DNA of 64,000 bases from Rhodospirillaceae bacterium (GCA_016845145.1 JAERTE010000138.1:29511-93510), one strand, 5' to 3'. Numbered from the stretch's first letter, positions 43,637 through 53,395 are shown. The notes: a model not told the origin generated them from the letters alone. Program-made: numbers and translations.

Positions 43637-45253
43637 ATGGCTAACGCAGCGGACGCTCATCACGATCACCATCACCCGGGTTTCTTTACCCGCTGGTTCT
43701 GTTCCACCAACCATAAGGACATCGGCACGCTCTATTTGTTTGTCGCCATGTTTGCCGCCATCGTCGGCGGAATAATGTCGTGGTATCTCCGTGCCGAGCT
43801 CGCAGAGCCCGGCCTGCAGTTCTTCTCCGACGATGCCGAGGGCAAGCAGTTCTATAATGTGCTGGTCACCGGCCACGGCTTCATCATGGTGTTCTTCGTC
43901 GTTATGCCGGCGATGATCGGCGGTTTCGGCAACTGGTTTGTGCCGTTGATGATTGGTGCGCCGGACATGGCGTTCCCGCGCATGAACAACATTTCGTTCT
44001 GGCTTTTGGTGGCGGGCTTGGTGCTGCTGCTGATCGCGGCTTTCATCGATGGTGGTCCGGGCACCGGCTGGACGGTTTATCCGCCGCTTTCGAACGCAGA
44101 TTTCCATCCCGGACGGGCGATTGATTTCGGTATTCTGTCGCTGCACGTGGCGGGCGCATCGTCGATCCTCGGCGCGATCAACTTTATCGTTACCATCTTC
44201 AACATGCGCGCACCGGGGATGACCATCCACCGCATGCCGCTGTTTGTGTGGGCGATCTTGATCACGGCCTTCCTGCTGCTGCTGGCTTTGCCGGTGTTGG
44301 CGGGCGGCCTGACCATGCTGCTCACCGACCGCAACTTCGGCACCGCCTTCTTCGATCCGAGCCAAGGCGGCGATCCGATCTTGTGGCAGCACCTGTTCTG
44401 GTTCTTTGGCCACCCGGAAGTGTACATCATCATCATTCCGGCGTTCGGCATCATCAGCCAGATCGTCTCGACCTTCTCGAAGAAGCCGGTGTTCGGTTAT
44501 CTCGGCATGGCCTATGCCATGTCGGCGATCGGCGTGGTCGGTTTCGTCGTGTGGGCGCACCACATGTATACGATCGGCTTTGATGTCGACACGCGGGCCT
44601 ACTTTACCGCCGCAACCATGGTTATCGCGGTGCCCACGGGGGTTAAGATCTTCTCGTGGCTGGCAACCATGTGGGGCGGCTCGATCCGCTACGAAGTGCC
44701 GATGATGTACGCGTTGGCGTTCATCTTCCTGTTCGTGGTCGGTGGTGTAACTGGTGTGACACTGGCCAATGCGTCTGCCGATCTCGTGTTCCATGACACC
44801 TACTACGTGGTGGCCCACTTCCACTATGTGATGGGCTTGGCGGCGATCCTTGCGATGTTCGCCGGCTGGTACTATTGGATCGGGAAAATGAGCGGCAAGC
44901 GTTATCCGGAAGGGCTTTCGAAGCTGCAATTCTGGTTCTTCGTGATCGGCGTCAACGTGCTGTTCTTCCCACAGCATTTCTCCGGCCTCGCCGGTATGCC
45001 GCGCCGTATCCCGGATTATCCGGACGCCTACGCTCCGTACAACTACATCAGCTCTGTCGGTGCCTTGATTACCGCTATCGGCACGTTGCTGTTCTTTGTC
45101 GTGCTGTGGCGTACCTATACCTCCAAGGATACGGTGGAAGCCAACCAGTGGGGCGAAGGTGCGACGACGCTGGAATGGAGCGTGGCTTCACCGGCGCCTT
45201 GGCATACCCACGAAGACCTGCCGGACATGACCGGCAAGGCGCCGGCCGAGTAA
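43637..45253 (+). CDS. ctaD: Cytochrome c oxidase subunit I, aa3 type
   Basis: 538 residues, twelve helices. Ligands are all present: [11 protein letters not shown] for haem a, [17 protein letters not shown] with the Tyr cross-link site, [12 protein letters not shown] (His-His), and [13 protein letters not shown] (HxH). Proton-channel residues of the A-type family are visible ([21 protein letters not shown]). This is the catalytic, proton-pumping subunit. The complete His-His pair contrasts with the paralogue at 40.5-41.9 kb. Confidence 0.98.
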   Translation: MANAADAHHDHHHPGFFTRWFCSTNHKDIGTLYLFVAMFAAIVGGIMSWYLRAELAEPGLQFFSDDAEGKQFYNVLVTGHGFIMVFFVVMPAMIGGFGNWFVPLMIGAPDMAFPRMNNISFWLLVAGLVLLLIAAFIDGGPGTGWTVYPPLSNADFHPGRAIDFGILSLHVAGASSILGAINFIVTIFNMRAPGMTIHRMPLFVWAILITAFLLLLALPVLAGGLTMLLTDRNFGTAFFDPSQGGDPILWQHLFWFFGHPEVYIIIIPAFGIISQIVSTFSKKPVFGYLGMAYAMSAIGVVGFVVWAHHMYTIGFDVDTRAYFTAATMVIAVPTGVKIFSWLATMWGGSIRYEVPMMYALAFIFLFVVGGVTGVTLANASADLVFHDTYYVVAHFHYVMGLAAILAMFAGWYYWIGKMSGKRYPEGLSKLQFWFFVIGVNVLFFPQHFSGLAGMPRRIPDYPDAYAPYNYISSVGALITAIGTLLFFVVLWRTYTSKDTVEANQWGEGATTLEWSVASPAPWHTHEDLPDMTGKAPAE

Positions 45254-45287
45254 GGCCCGGCGGACTGGCTGAAAAGGTAATCGAGCA

Positions 45288-45899
45288 ATGGCTTCAACCC
45301 AGACCAAAAACCGCCGTGCGGCGCTGATGCTCAGCGTCTTCGCCGCCGGCATGGTCGGGCTGGCCTTTGCATCGGTGCCGCTTTACCAGTTGTTCTGTCA
45401 GGTGACGGGCTATGGCGGCACGCCGCAAATCAACGCAGCGGCTTCCGATGTAGTTTCGGAGCAGTTGATTGATGTGCGTTTTGACGCCAATACCAACAAT
45501 AGCCTGCCGTGGAAGTTCAAGCCGGTACAGAACAAGATGACGGTCAAGCTGGGTGAAGCCAAATTGGCATTCTACCAGGCCCGCAATACCAGTGATGAAA
45601 CTATCACCGGCACGGCGGTGTTCAACGTGACGCCGCATAAGGCGGGTCCCTATTTCTCGAAGATCGATTGTTTCTGCTTCACTGAGCAGACCCTGAAACC
45701 AGGGCAGGCAATCGATATGCCGGTGGAATTTTACGTTGATCCGGAGATATTCACCAACCCGAACACCAAGGACGTGAAGGCAATCACGCTGTCATACACT
45801 TTCTATCGTTCGGAAGATGAGAAAAGCACTGACGACCCTACAGGCAAACCCAAAACCGCAGCGCGCGCTGCTGCGGCTGACAATAAAATCAAAGGTTAG
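45288..45899 (+). CDS. ctaG: Cytochrome c oxidase copper chaperone Cox11
   Basis: 203 residues with one N-terminal membrane anchor (LMLSVFAAGMVGLAFASVPL) followed by YQLFCQVTGYGGT and a periplasmic domain. The copper motif CFCF is in KIDCFCFTEQTL. It inserts copper B into subunit I. The C-terminal 30 residues are charged and low in complexity. It lies between coxA and coxC. Confidence 0.96.
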   Translation: MASTQTKNRRAALMLSVFAAGMVGLAFASVPLYQLFCQVTGYGGTPQINAAASDVVSEQLIDVRFDANTNNSLPWKFKPVQNKMTVKLGEAKLAFYQARNTSDETITGTAVFNVTPHKAGPYFSKIDCFCFTEQTLKPGQAIDMPVEFYVDPEIFTNPNTKDVKAITLSYTFYRSEDEKSTDDPTGKPKTAARAAAADNKIKG

Positions 45900-45928
45900 A
45901 CAATTTATCTGTCGAATGGAGATCATTG

Positions 45929-46747
45929 ATGGCTAGTACGGAAAGAACCCATCCCTATCATATGGTGAACCCCTCGAAGTGGCCCTTCGTTGGTTCCGTT
46001 GCCGCGTTGGCAATGGCCACGGGCGGCGTCTGGTACATGCACGAAGGACCGATCTGGGGCTTCATGGTCGGCTTGGCGCTGATGCTTTACACCATGTATG
46101 GCTGGTGGCGCGATGTTGTGAATGAAGCCGAAGGTGGCGTCGACCACACGGACACGGTGCGCCATGGCCTGCGCATGGGCATGGTATTGTTCATCGTCTC
46201 CGAGGTGATGTTCTTCTTTGCTTTCTTCTGGGCTTTCTTCGATGCCACGATACCGGCCATCAGCCGCACCGCGCACGAAGTCTGGCCGCCGGAAGGCGTT
46301 ATCCCCTTCGATACCTGGGGGCTGCCGTTCCTGAATACGCTGATCTTGCTCACGTCCGGCGCCACGGTGACTTACGCGCACCACGCACTTATGAAGGGCG
46401 ATCATAAAAAGACCGGCGTCGGCCTAGCCTTGACGGTTGCTCTGGGCGTTATCTTTACCTGCACCCAGGCTTACGAGTATGGCCATGCGGCGTTTGGTTT
46501 CACCGACGGCATTTATTCGTCGACCTTCTATCTGGCCACCGGTTTCCACGGCTTCCATGTGATTGTCGGTACGATCTTCCTGGCCGTATGCTGGGCACGG
46601 GTCGCGAAAGGCCACTTCACGGCGGAAAATCATGTCGGCTTCGAAGCCGCCGCCTGGTATTGGCACTTCGTTGATGTGGTGTGGCTGTTCTTGTTCTGCT
46701 GCATCTACTGGTGGGGCTCGGCGGGATACGTGCCTGCTGCCAGCTAA
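45929..46747 (+). CDS. coxC: Cytochrome c oxidase subunit III
   Basis: 272 residues from the ATG at 45929 with GGAG eight bases upstream. Seven helices are expected. HPYHMVNPSKWPFVGSVAAL at the start, SEVMFFFAFFWAFFD, TGFHGFHVIVGTIFL and WYWHFVDVVWLFLF are strong family signatures. It stabilises subunit I. It is the last gene of the rightward operon, followed by an intrinsic terminator. Confidence 0.97.
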   Translation: MASTERTHPYHMVNPSKWPFVGSVAALAMATGGVWYMHEGPIWGFMVGLALMLYTMYGWWRDVVNEAEGGVDHTDTVRHGLRMGMVLFIVSEVMFFFAFFWAFFDATIPAISRTAHEVWPPEGVIPFDTWGLPFLNTLILLTSGATVTYAHHALMKGDHKKTGVGLALTVALGVIFTCTQAYEYGHAAFGFTDGIYSSTFYLATGFHGFHVIVGTIFLAVCWARVAKGHFTAENHVGFEAAAWYWHFVDVVWLFLFCCIYWWGSAGYVPAAS

Positions 46748-46780
46748 AACCGGTACAACACCTGCCGTTCGATCTTCAAT

Positions 46781-46821
46781 AACGGCGTCCGTTCTTAATT
46801 GAACGGGCGCCGTTGTTTTTT
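46781..46821 (+). terminator. Intrinsic terminator after coxC
   Basis: AACGGCGtCCGTTC, loop TTAATT, then GAACGGgCGCCGTT and GTTTTTT. The stem is about 13 bp with one mismatch, about 35 bases after the coxC stop. Confidence 0.9.
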
Positions 46822-46883
46822 GTGGCGGTCGGGGTAACGTGGCAATTACCAGTTTCGGGGAATTTCGGGAGGAAACGAAGACC

Positions 46884-48542
46884 ATGAATATCACTTCGGG
46901 GGGATCGATCTTTCTATCCCTGCTCAAGGACGAAGGCATCACGCACATGTTCGGCAATCCGGGCACAACGGAATTGCCGATCATGCATGCCATGCGCGAG
47001 CACCAGGATCTGACCTTCGTGCTCGGCCTGCAGGAAAGCTTGGTTGTGGCCATGGCTGACGGCTTCTCACGAGCGTCGGGCCAGCTCACCGCGTGCAACG
47101 TCCACGTCGCGCCGGGGCTCGGCAATGCCATTGGGTCGATTTACAACGCGCGCTTTACCGGCACGCCGATGATTGTCACCGCCGGCCAGCAAGAACAAGG
47201 CCACGGCCTGACCGAGCCGTTGCTCTATGACCCTTTGGTGCCGATTGCGCAGCCGGTGGTCAAATGGGCGACGGAAGTCACCCGCATCGACGATTTGCCG
47301 CGGGTCATCCGCCGCGCCGCCAAGATCGCCACTACGCCACCGACCGGCCCGGTGTTCCTGTCATTGCCGGGTGATGTCCTGAACGACGAGGCTGGTATCG
47401 ACTTGGGCGCATCGACCCGCGTCGACACCCGCGTGCGTCCGGCCGATGATGTGCTCGCCAGCTTGGCTGAGCGCATCGTGAGCGCCAAGCGCCCGGTAAT
47501 TATCTGTGGTGACGAACTGGTCAAGTCCGACGCCCTGAACGAGGCAGCGGCATTTGCCGAGACGCTCGGCGCCGATGTATTCCAGCAGACCGTGCCCTAT
47601 GGCGCGCACTATTTATCGGATCATGTCTGCTACATGGGGTCGCTGAGCCGCGACCAGAAAGATGTTCGCGATACGCTTTCGCCCTATGACCTGATGATTG
47701 TACTCGGCGCCGATGTGCTGCGCATGTCGGTTTGGAGCGACGTCGACCCACTGCCTAACGGCCTGCCGATCATTCAAATGGGCTTGGTGGATTGGGAAAT
47801 GGGTAAGAACTATCCGGCCGAGCGCGCGCTATACGGCGATCTGCGCGAGACCTTACTGGCCCTGACACCGATGTTAGCGGCGAAAGGCGGCGCGGCGCTG
47901 GCTGAACGGGCAGGGGCGGCAGTCGCCGGCCTCGCAGACCGCAATTGGACGGCCAAGCGCAAGGACGTGGTGGCTGCCATCGAAGGCGCACCTGCGGGCG
48001 AGGTGATGTCTCCCGACATGTTCTGCCTGCGCATGGTCGATGCGCTGCCCGATGACGCCGTGGTCGTACACGAGGGGCTGACCTCCACACGCTATCTCCC
48101 CAACCTGCTCGCTTACAAGGATCGCTTCAGCTATCACGGCTTTGCGTCCGGCGGCATCGGCTGGGCGGTGCCGGCGGCGGTCGGTATTCAACTGGCGCAA
48201 CCGGATCGCCCCGTATGTGCCGTCATCGGCGACGGCAGTTCCATGTACTCGATCCAGGCCATGTGGACAGCGGCCAACATGCAACTGCCCATGACCTACG
48301 TCATCGCCGACAACGGCGCCTACCGTATCCTCAAGCAGCGGCTCAAAGCGTTCCATGACAACGAACACTATGTCGGCATGAACCTGGACGATCCGCGCAT
48401 CGATTTTGTCGGCATGGCGAAATCCATGGGCCTTGGCGCGGTGCGTGTCACCAACCCCGACGACCTCCACGCCGCCGTCGCCGAAGGCATGGCCAGCGGC
48501 AAGCCGAACCTGGTGGATGCGATGGTGGACGGGACTGTCTGA
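46884..48542 (+). CDS. Thiamine-diphosphate enzyme, benzoylformate-decarboxylase-like
   Basis: 552 residues from the ATG at 46884, with GGGAGG upstream; the frame to 46839 is not convincing. The N-terminal FGNPGTTELPIMHAM and the Glu in LGLQESLVVAMADGF match the benzoylformate decarboxylase branch, as does His in NVHVAPGLGNAIGS. The Ser of the classic enzyme (NPGSNE) is Thr here. The cofactor motif is GDGSSMYSIQAMWTAANMQL followed by NGAYR. A 2-oxo-acid decarboxylase or carboligase is likely. A degraded copy of its 3' end lies 340 bases downstream. Confidence 0.87.
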   Translation: MNITSGGSIFLSLLKDEGITHMFGNPGTTELPIMHAMREHQDLTFVLGLQESLVVAMADGFSRASGQLTACNVHVAPGLGNAIGSIYNARFTGTPMIVTAGQQEQGHGLTEPLLYDPLVPIAQPVVKWATEVTRIDDLPRVIRRAAKIATTPPTGPVFLSLPGDVLNDEAGIDLGASTRVDTRVRPADDVLASLAERIVSAKRPVIICGDELVKSDALNEAAAFAETLGADVFQQTVPYGAHYLSDHVCYMGSLSRDQKDVRDTLSPYDLMIVLGADVLRMSVWSDVDPLPNGLPIIQMGLVDWEMGKNYPAERALYGDLRETLLALTPMLAAKGGAALAERAGAAVAGLADRNWTAKRKDVVAAIEGAPAGEVMSPDMFCLRMVDALPDDAVVVHEGLTSTRYLPNLLAYKDRFSYHGFASGGIGWAVPAAVGIQLAQPDRPVCAVIGDGSSMYSIQAMWTAANMQLPMTYVIADNGAYRILKQRLKAFHDNEHYVGMNLDDPRIDFVGMAKSMGLGAVRVTNPDDLHAAVAEGMASGKPNLVDAMVDGTV

Positions 48543-48595
48543 TACGTACTGCCGCGGCTAGATGATTTTCAAATCCAACCTGGGGAGCTCACATC

Positions 48596-48877
48596 GTGCG
48601 TTACCTTTTACCGATCCTTGCGGTTTTAGCCTTCTCTCATCACGCTGACGCCGCGTTCAGCGACAAGGAGGTCGAGGCCGTCTGCCGGCACGCCGAAACC
48701 GACCTTCGCGATCTTATGGAAGCTCAAAATGGTGCTCGAACCGGCATGAAAATGGCTGAGCAAGCCGGACTTGAGAGCGAGCGAGAACGCTGGAAGGTCC
48801 GATATGATCAAATGTACAGGTCGATGGCCACGATCAGCACCGTTCATTCGAACTTCAAATGCGGTGACCGGCGATAG
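48596..48877 (+). CDS. Small exported protein of unknown function
   Basis: 93 residues from a GTG at 48596 with GGGGAG nine bases upstream. A signal peptide (MRYLLPILAVLAFSHHADA) precedes a charged helical mature part of about 73 residues with two cysteines (EAVCRHAETD and NFKCGDRR), which could form one disulfide. No family recognised. It lies exactly between the decarboxylase gene and the decayed copy of its 3' end. Confidence 0.7.
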   Translation: MRYLLPILAVLAFSHHADAAFSDKEVEAVCRHAETDLRDLMEAQNGARTGMKMAEQAGLESERERWKVRYDQMYRSMATISTVHSNFKCGDRR

Positions 48878-48879
48878 TT

Positions 48880-49032
48880 GATCAGCGCATCGACTTCGTC
48901 GATCCTGCGAAATCCATGGGGCTGGGCGCGGTTCGGTTCACCAACCACGGCGACCTCCGCGCCGCTGTTGCCGAAGGCATGGCCAGCGGCAAACCGAACT
49001 TGGTCGATACTGTGGTGGACGGCACGGTTTAG
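48880..49032 (+). pseudogene. Decayed second copy of the decarboxylase 3' end
   Basis: The frame encodes IDFVDPAKSMGLGAVRFTNH and ends MASGKPNLVDTVVDGTV before TAG. Of its 50 residues, 41 match the last 50 residues of the intact enzyme at 46.9-48.5 kb, and it stops at the same place. No start or upstream domain is attached. It is a remnant of a tandem or paralogous gene, with the small exported-protein gene now between the two. Confidence 0.85.
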
Positions 49033-49142
49033 GCTGCCCGTCGAGAACGGGTCTCCGCCGCTCTGGCCCCTAAACAAGATGTGGTTTCATGAAGTGTAGG
49101 AGGTCTCGGTTCGGTCCGTTTCCGACACCGTTCTCTCCATCT
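49033..49142. other. Non-coding stretch before the inverted repeat
   Basis: Part of a 430-base interval without a convincing gene (49033-49462). This part follows the decayed decarboxylase copy; I see no promoter, RNA or further homology in it. Confidence 0.5.
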
Positions 49143-49277
49143 CGTCATTCCGGGGCAGGCGAAGCCTGAACCCGGAATCCAGTGTTTGGCCGGAAAGTCG
49201 ACACTGGGCAATCAAGGGATGTGTCTGGCGGTCACAAGTGGATTCCGGGTTCGAGCTGCGCTCGCCCCGGAATGACG
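49143..49277. repeat. Large inverted repeat of an intergenic repeat unit
   Basis: CGTCATTCCGGGGC...GAACCCGGAATCCA at 49143-49184 is mirrored by TGGATTCCGGGTTC...GCCCCGGAATGACG at 49239-49277. The arms are about 40 bases with a 55-base centre, and the left arm has its own small stem (CAGGC-gaa-GCCTG). I recall units of this CGTCATTCCGGGG type dispersed in many alphaproteobacterial genomes, usually between genes. RNA from either strand would fold strongly. The rest of the interval to 49462 holds only an AT-rich stretch with CGTTTT-tt-AAAACG at 49427-49440. Confidence 0.85.
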
Positions 49278-49462
49278 GCTCGACTATCAACTCCGGACGA
49301 ATTCATCGACAGTCCGAAATGCGTGCTGATGACCCTGGCAGACATAGAACCACCCCGAGATATGCCCACATCTTGTAAGGCAACACACGAAATTGTAGTC
49401 TTCTTTTGCTTCAATCCTTAATAGTACGTTTTTTAAAACGCTTCTTTCAGATAGAGCTGACA

Positions 49463-49975
49463 ATGATCCATCAGGCCGAGAATACTGAGCCGAAATCTCT
49501 CATCTGCCCTCGATGCCATACGACAATTCAACTGAAAGAAGCACGAAAGCGTTGGGTGCTAGGTTCTAAACCAATCATCTGTGGTCAATGTGCCACTGAG
49601 TGCATTCCAGAAGATTTTCAGCGCCCATTCCGATTGTCCAAATCCAATTTGGTCCTTTTGGCTGCTATCTTCATTCTCAATTACTTTTTAATGGGCTTCT
49701 TCTCCCAACGCTTCGATACGCTTGTGTCGTTTTTGTTTTCTATGATGATCCTAGTTCCCATCGCTATTGGTTTTCGCTGGTTCAACATTCGAAATATCAA
49801 AATCGTCACCAGAATCGAACCCCAAGACACTGATGCAGTTCCTGAAAACCTGTCCCCACTGATCACGGAAAACGATGACGGGACGTATTCGGTAAAGGAA
49901 CGAAACTTCAAAGATTGGAAGAGCGCGGAAGCGTATCTTGATTTATTGGAGCGCACGCAAAAGACAAGCAGATAG
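49463..49975 (+). CDS. Zinc-ribbon membrane protein of unknown function
   Basis: 170 residues from the ATG at 49463 (GAG seven bases upstream); a start at 49406 is less likely. The N terminus has a zinc ribbon, LICPRCHTTIQ and IICGQCATEC. Two membrane helices follow at about residues 64-112 (LVLLAAIFILNYFLMGFF, then FLFSMMILVPIAIGF), and the C-terminal cytoplasmic part includes NDDGTYSVKERNFKDW. The gene is clearly less G+C-rich than its neighbours, which together with the flanking repeat suggests acquisition. No family recognised. Confidence 0.75.
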   Translation: MIHQAENTEPKSLICPRCHTTIQLKEARKRWVLGSKPIICGQCATECIPEDFQRPFRLSKSNLVLLAAIFILNYFLMGFFSQRFDTLVSFLFSMMILVPIAIGFRWFNIRNIKIVTRIEPQDTDAVPENLSPLITENDDGTYSVKERNFKDWKSAEAYLDLLERTQKTSR

Positions 49976-50089
49976 GTCCCCTTCTGGCTAATTGCCGCTG
50001 AAACTCGTTTGCTGAAGAAGCGTCCGCTTCGGCCATCAAAGCGGGCTTCTTTTCAAACAGGCGCGGCCAATAGGATTTAGGACCAGGCG

Positions 50090-51490
50090 CTAGCCCGCCA
50101 CCTCGCCCAAATCCCAAAAAATGCCGGTCATGATTTTCAGGCCGTCGCGCATCAGGTGATCGAGCACATGTTCGTTGGGGCCGTGCTGTTTGCACCCGGT
50201 GTAGGAATGCGGCAGCCAAATGGTCGGCACGCCCAGATGATCGGCGAACAGGCGGCTCGGTAGGCCGCCGGCGCTGTTGGGGACGACAATCGGGGCCTCG
50301 CCCATGGTGGCGGCAACGGAATCGTGTGTCAGCCGGACCCATGGATTGTCGGGGTCGGTGCGCTGGGCCGGGAAATAGCGATTGTCCTCGGGCTCCACCA
50401 CCTGAACCTGATCGAAGCCGTGCGCGTCCAAATGCGTGCGCAGGTTTTCCAGGAACTTCGTGTGGTCGGCGTCCACCGTGAACCGCAACTGGCACGTGGC
50501 CTTGGCACTGGGTTGCACGCCGTTGACTGGGTTGTCGGGTTGGCCTGTGATGAAGGCCAAAACGATAAAGCTCGTCCAGCCGAACATCTTTTCGGCCCGG
50601 CTGAGGCCTGGCTCGCCCCACTCGGGGTCAATGTCAGGGAAGTCGTTGCCGGGATCGACGTGGCAATCCTTGAACAGGGCTCGGATGTTGTCAGGGATTT
50701 CCGCAGGCGTCCAGCCCGGTACTTTGATCTGGCCCTTCTCATTGACGATGGTTGCGATGGCATGCGCCAATATCACACCCGGGTCGGACAACACCCCGCC
50801 CCAGTGCCCCGAATGGCGGCTGCCTTCGCGCAGGTCCACAATCAGTTCGAAGTTGATGGAGCCCCGGTTGCCAAGCTTGATATCCGGTCGCTCGATCTTC
50901 ATGCGCGGACCGTCCGATGCAATCAGCATGTCGGCAGCCAACAATTCCTTTTGCTGTTCGACAAACAGATCGAGGCCGGGTGAGCCGATCTCTTCGCCCA
51001 TGTCGAGCAGGATTTTCGAATTGAAACCGTGTCGCCCACGGTTTTCCAGAACACGTTCAAGTGCCGCCATGATGATCGAGTGCTGGGCCTTGTTGTCGGC
51101 GGTGCCACGCCCGTACCATCGGTTTCCTTCAACCTTCAGGTTCCAAGGCCCGTCGCCTTCGGTCCAAAGATCATCAAGTCCGACGACCACGTCACCGTGG
51201 CCGTATGTCAACAGTGTCGGCAGGTTCTCGTCCTCAATCCGTTCCGCCACCAAAAACGGCCAGCCACCGCGCGGACTTGGGTTGTCATGGATTGAGCAGC
51301 GATAGCCCATGCGTTCGGCTGCCGGCGCGATGTCGTCGGTGAGATAACGCATGAGGTCGGGTTGACGATTGGGTTCGGCGCTTTCGGTGGGAATGGCGAC
51401 GCGCGCGGCGAGCGTATCCTTGAAAGCGCCACTGGCGTAGTGTTCCTCGGCAGCCGCAATCGCAGTGGCACGCGCACCTGAATCGGACAT
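50090..51490 (-). CDS. M20-family metallopeptidase
   Basis: 466 residues. Zinc ligands are visible: His in LLTYGHGDVVVGL, Asp in YGRGTADNKAQH, the Glu pair in LLDMGEEIGSPGLD, and a C-terminal His in SYTGCKQHGPNEHVLD. The family hydrolyses dipeptides, acyl amino acids or carbamoyl amino acids. Length and sequence resemble the dipeptidase/ArgE-like group. It stands alone, and the substrate is open. Confidence 0.9.
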   Translation of the reverse strand: MSDSGARATAIAAAEEHYASGAFKDTLAARVAIPTESAEPNRQPDLMRYLTDDIAPAAERMGYRCSIHDNPSPRGGWPFLVAERIEDENLPTLLTYGHGDVVVGLDDLWTEGDGPWNLKVEGNRWYGRGTADNKAQHSIIMAALERVLENRGRHGFNSKILLDMGEEIGSPGLDLFVEQQKELLAADMLIASDGPRMKIERPDIKLGNRGSINFELIVDLREGSRHSGHWGGVLSDPGVILAHAIATIVNEKGQIKVPGWTPAEIPDNIRALFKDCHVDPGNDFPDIDPEWGEPGLSRAEKMFGWTSFIVLAFITGQPDNPVNGVQPSAKATCQLRFTVDADHTKFLENLRTHLDAHGFDQVQVVEPEDNRYFPAQRTDPDNPWVRLTHDSVAATMGEAPIVVPNSAGGLPSRLFADHLGVPTIWLPHSYTGCKQHGPNEHVLDHLMRDGLKIMTGIFWDLGEVAG

Positions 51491-51605
51491 GGTAATTTCC
51501 TCCCCCTTGAAACAACCGTAATGTAACTTCGGTCACGCAACGGTGTCGTGATGCTGGGATAGTATCGCACCACTACGAGAACGGAAATATTGGAGACTCT
51601 ACCCT

Positions 51606-51998
51606 GTGAACACAACTGTAACCCAAGAACGAACGGTGACTAATCTGATCGCATTGGGGCTGCGTTGCCGCTGTCCCCGATGCGGTGAGGGGAAAATCTT
51701 CGAGCGCTATCTTACGTTCGCTGAAACGTGTCCGAAGTGCGGGTTGGGGTTTGCCGGCCACGACGTCGGCGACGGTCCGGTGGTGCCGGCGATGCTGTTG
51801 ATCGGCACGATTGTCGTTGCCGCAGCGATTTACGTGGAGTTCACGTTTGAGCCGCCGATATGGGTGCACGCCATCTTATGGACGCCGCTGGTGTTTGGTC
51901 TGGTGCTGGCGATGTTGCCGCCGTTGAAAGGCCTGAGCCTGGCGTTGCAACACCGCTACCGGTCCACCGAGGAGCCCGGGCAACTCGGCGGCACCTGA
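51606..51998 (+). CDS. DUF983 membrane protein
   Basis: 130 residues from a GTG at 51606 with GGAGA upstream. The N terminus has a zinc ribbon, RCRCPRCGEGKIFERYL and CPKCGLGF, then HDVGDGPVVPAML and two membrane helices (about residues 58-76 and 84-105). The family is common in alphaproteobacteria and often near oxidase or cell-envelope genes; its role is unknown. Confidence 0.88.
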   Translation: MNTTVTQERTVTNLIALGLRCRCPRCGEGKIFERYLTFAETCPKCGLGFAGHDVGDGPVVPAMLLIGTIVVAAAIYVEFTFEPPIWVHAILWTPLVFGLVLAMLPPLKGLSLALQHRYRSTEEPGQLGGT

Positions 51999-52001
51999 GA
52001 T

Positions 52002-52607
52002 TTACGACTTGGGCCGCACCTTGACCCGGTCGGTCACCGATTGAACGCCCTCAATCCCCTTGACGATTTTCACCGCCTTGGTCTTTTCTGAGCCCGAGAG
52101 CGCGCGACCGAACAAGAACACATGCCCCTGTACCGAGCGCCAGCGGAAATTGGTGACATTGACACCTTTGCCGTCCAGCAGAAGGCCGTTGATCTTGGTG
52201 TCGATCACGGTGTCATCGACAAAGCCTTCAACGGCGCCTTTCTTCTGCGACACCGGCTTGATGATCATAATTTCGTTGATCACGTTCTTCACGCCATCAA
52301 CGCCGCCGGCGAGTTTGCCGGCTTTGGATTTGAGCTCTGATTTCTCCACCACGCCGGTCAGCATGACGTCTTGCTCGTAGACGTCGGCGTTGATGGAGAT
52401 CACTTCGCTGCCCATTTTGTCGACGACATCGACGGTGATCTTGGTCTTGATCTCCGCATCCTTGGCAATGTCTTCGGCGCTGCGGTCCTCAACGGCGGCT
52501 TCCACCGCGCCCTTGATGATCGACAGCGGGTTGAACTGTGCCGATGCCGGTTGGGTTGCGCCGGCAATGAGCAGCGCGGCAATCAAAGGAACAACAAATC
52601 GGGTCAT
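52002..52607 (-). CDS. Exported protein with two BON domains
   Basis: 201 residues from the ATG at 52607, preceded by GGGAG; the longer frame lacks a good start. A signal peptide (MTRFVVPLIAALLIAGATQP, ending near ASA-QF) precedes two BON-type repeats (about residues 55-115 and 125-195), each with the V.L.G.V pattern (DVMLTGVVEKSE and HVFLFGRALSGSE). BON proteins such as OsmY protect the envelope, probably by binding membranes. It converges on DUF983 with three bases between. Confidence 0.88.
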   Translation of the reverse strand: MTRFVVPLIAALLIAGATQPASAQFNPLSIIKGAVEAAVEDRSAEDIAKDAEIKTKITVDVVDKMGSEVISINADVYEQDVMLTGVVEKSELKSKAGKLAGGVDGVKNVINEIMIIKPVSQKKGAVEGFVDDTVIDTKINGLLLDGKGVNVTNFRWRSVQGHVFLFGRALSGSEKTKAVKIVKGIEGVQSVTDRVKVRPKS

Positions 52608-52618
52608 GATGGTCTCCC

Positions 52619-53395
52619 TTAGCGGTGTTTCCATTCAGCTTTGCGTTTTTCGGCGAAGGCGGTCATGCCTTCTTTTTGGTCTTCGGTGGCGAACAGGGAA
52701 TGGAACACCCGGCGCTCAAAGCGGATGCCTTCCGCCAGGGTGGTCTCATAGGCGCGGTTGACCGATTCCTTGGTGATCATCGCTGCCGGACGTGACATGG
52801 AAGCGATCTTGCCTGCTGTTTTCATGACAGTGTCCATCAACTCGGCCAACGGCACAACACGGGCGACCAAGCCAGCGCGTTCGGCTTCATCGGCATCCAT
52901 GAAGCGCCCCGTCAGGCAAAGATCCATGGCTTTGGATTTGCCGACGTAGCGGGTCAGGCGCTGCGTGCCGCCGGCGCCCGGCAGAATACCGAGGGTAATT
53001 TCCGGTTGGCCGAATTTGGCGTTGTCGGCGGCGATGATCATGTCGCACATCATCGCGACCTCGCAGCCGCCACCCAGTGCGAACCCGGCAACAGCCGCGA
53101 TCACCGGCTTACGGCACTGCGAGAGGCGTTCCCAATCCTTGGTGACGAAATCTTCCTTGTAGGCATCCATGAAGGTCTTGGATTGCATTTCCTTGATGTC
53201 GGCGCCGGCGGCGAACGCTTTCTCCGAACCGGTGACCACGATGCAGCCGATTTCGTCATCGGCCTCGAATTCGTCGACCACCACGGCAACCTCGCGGGTC
53301 AGGCCGGCGCAGAGTGCATTCATGGCTTCCGGGCGGTTGAGGGTGATGATGCCGACATTGTCGCGCTTTTCGACGGTAATGAATTCGTAGGACAT
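52619..53395 (-). CDS. Enoyl-CoA hydratase
   Basis: 258 residues from the ATG at 53395. Crotonase signatures: AGADIKEMQ for the oxyanion hole, [17 protein letters not shown] with the first catalytic Glu, and [20 protein letters not shown] with the second. Both glutamates are present, so hydration of 2-enoyl-CoA is expected. The BON gene follows 11 bases downstream, but a functional link is doubtful. Confidence 0.93.
   Translation of the reverse strand: MSYEFITVEKRDNVGIITLNRPEAMNALCAGLTREVAVVVDEFEADDEIGCIVVTGSEKAFAAGADIKEMQSKTFMDAYKEDFVTKDWERLSQCRKPVIAAVAGFALGGGCEVAMMCDMIIAADNAKFGQPEITLGILPGAGGTQRLTRYVGKSKAMDLCLTGRFMDADEAERAGLVARVVPLAELMDTVMKTAGKIASMSRPAAMITKESVNRAYETTLAEGIRFERRVFHSLFATEDQKEGMTAFAEKRKAEWKHR

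Noticed and set aside
43469..44977. A 502-codon minus-strand open frame
   Set aside because: It is antisense to coxB/coxA, extremely rich in His, Arg, Asp and Gln, and a shadow of the transmembrane code of subunit I.
49182..49421. Open frame across the inverted repeat
   Set aside because: Its codons come mostly from the repeat itself and it has no ribosome site or domain.
48543..49462. Possible insertion sequence or integron at the duplicated decarboxylase end
   Set aside because: No transposase, integrase, target-site duplication or terminal repeat tied to a mobile gene could be found; the inverted repeat resembles dispersed intergenic units.
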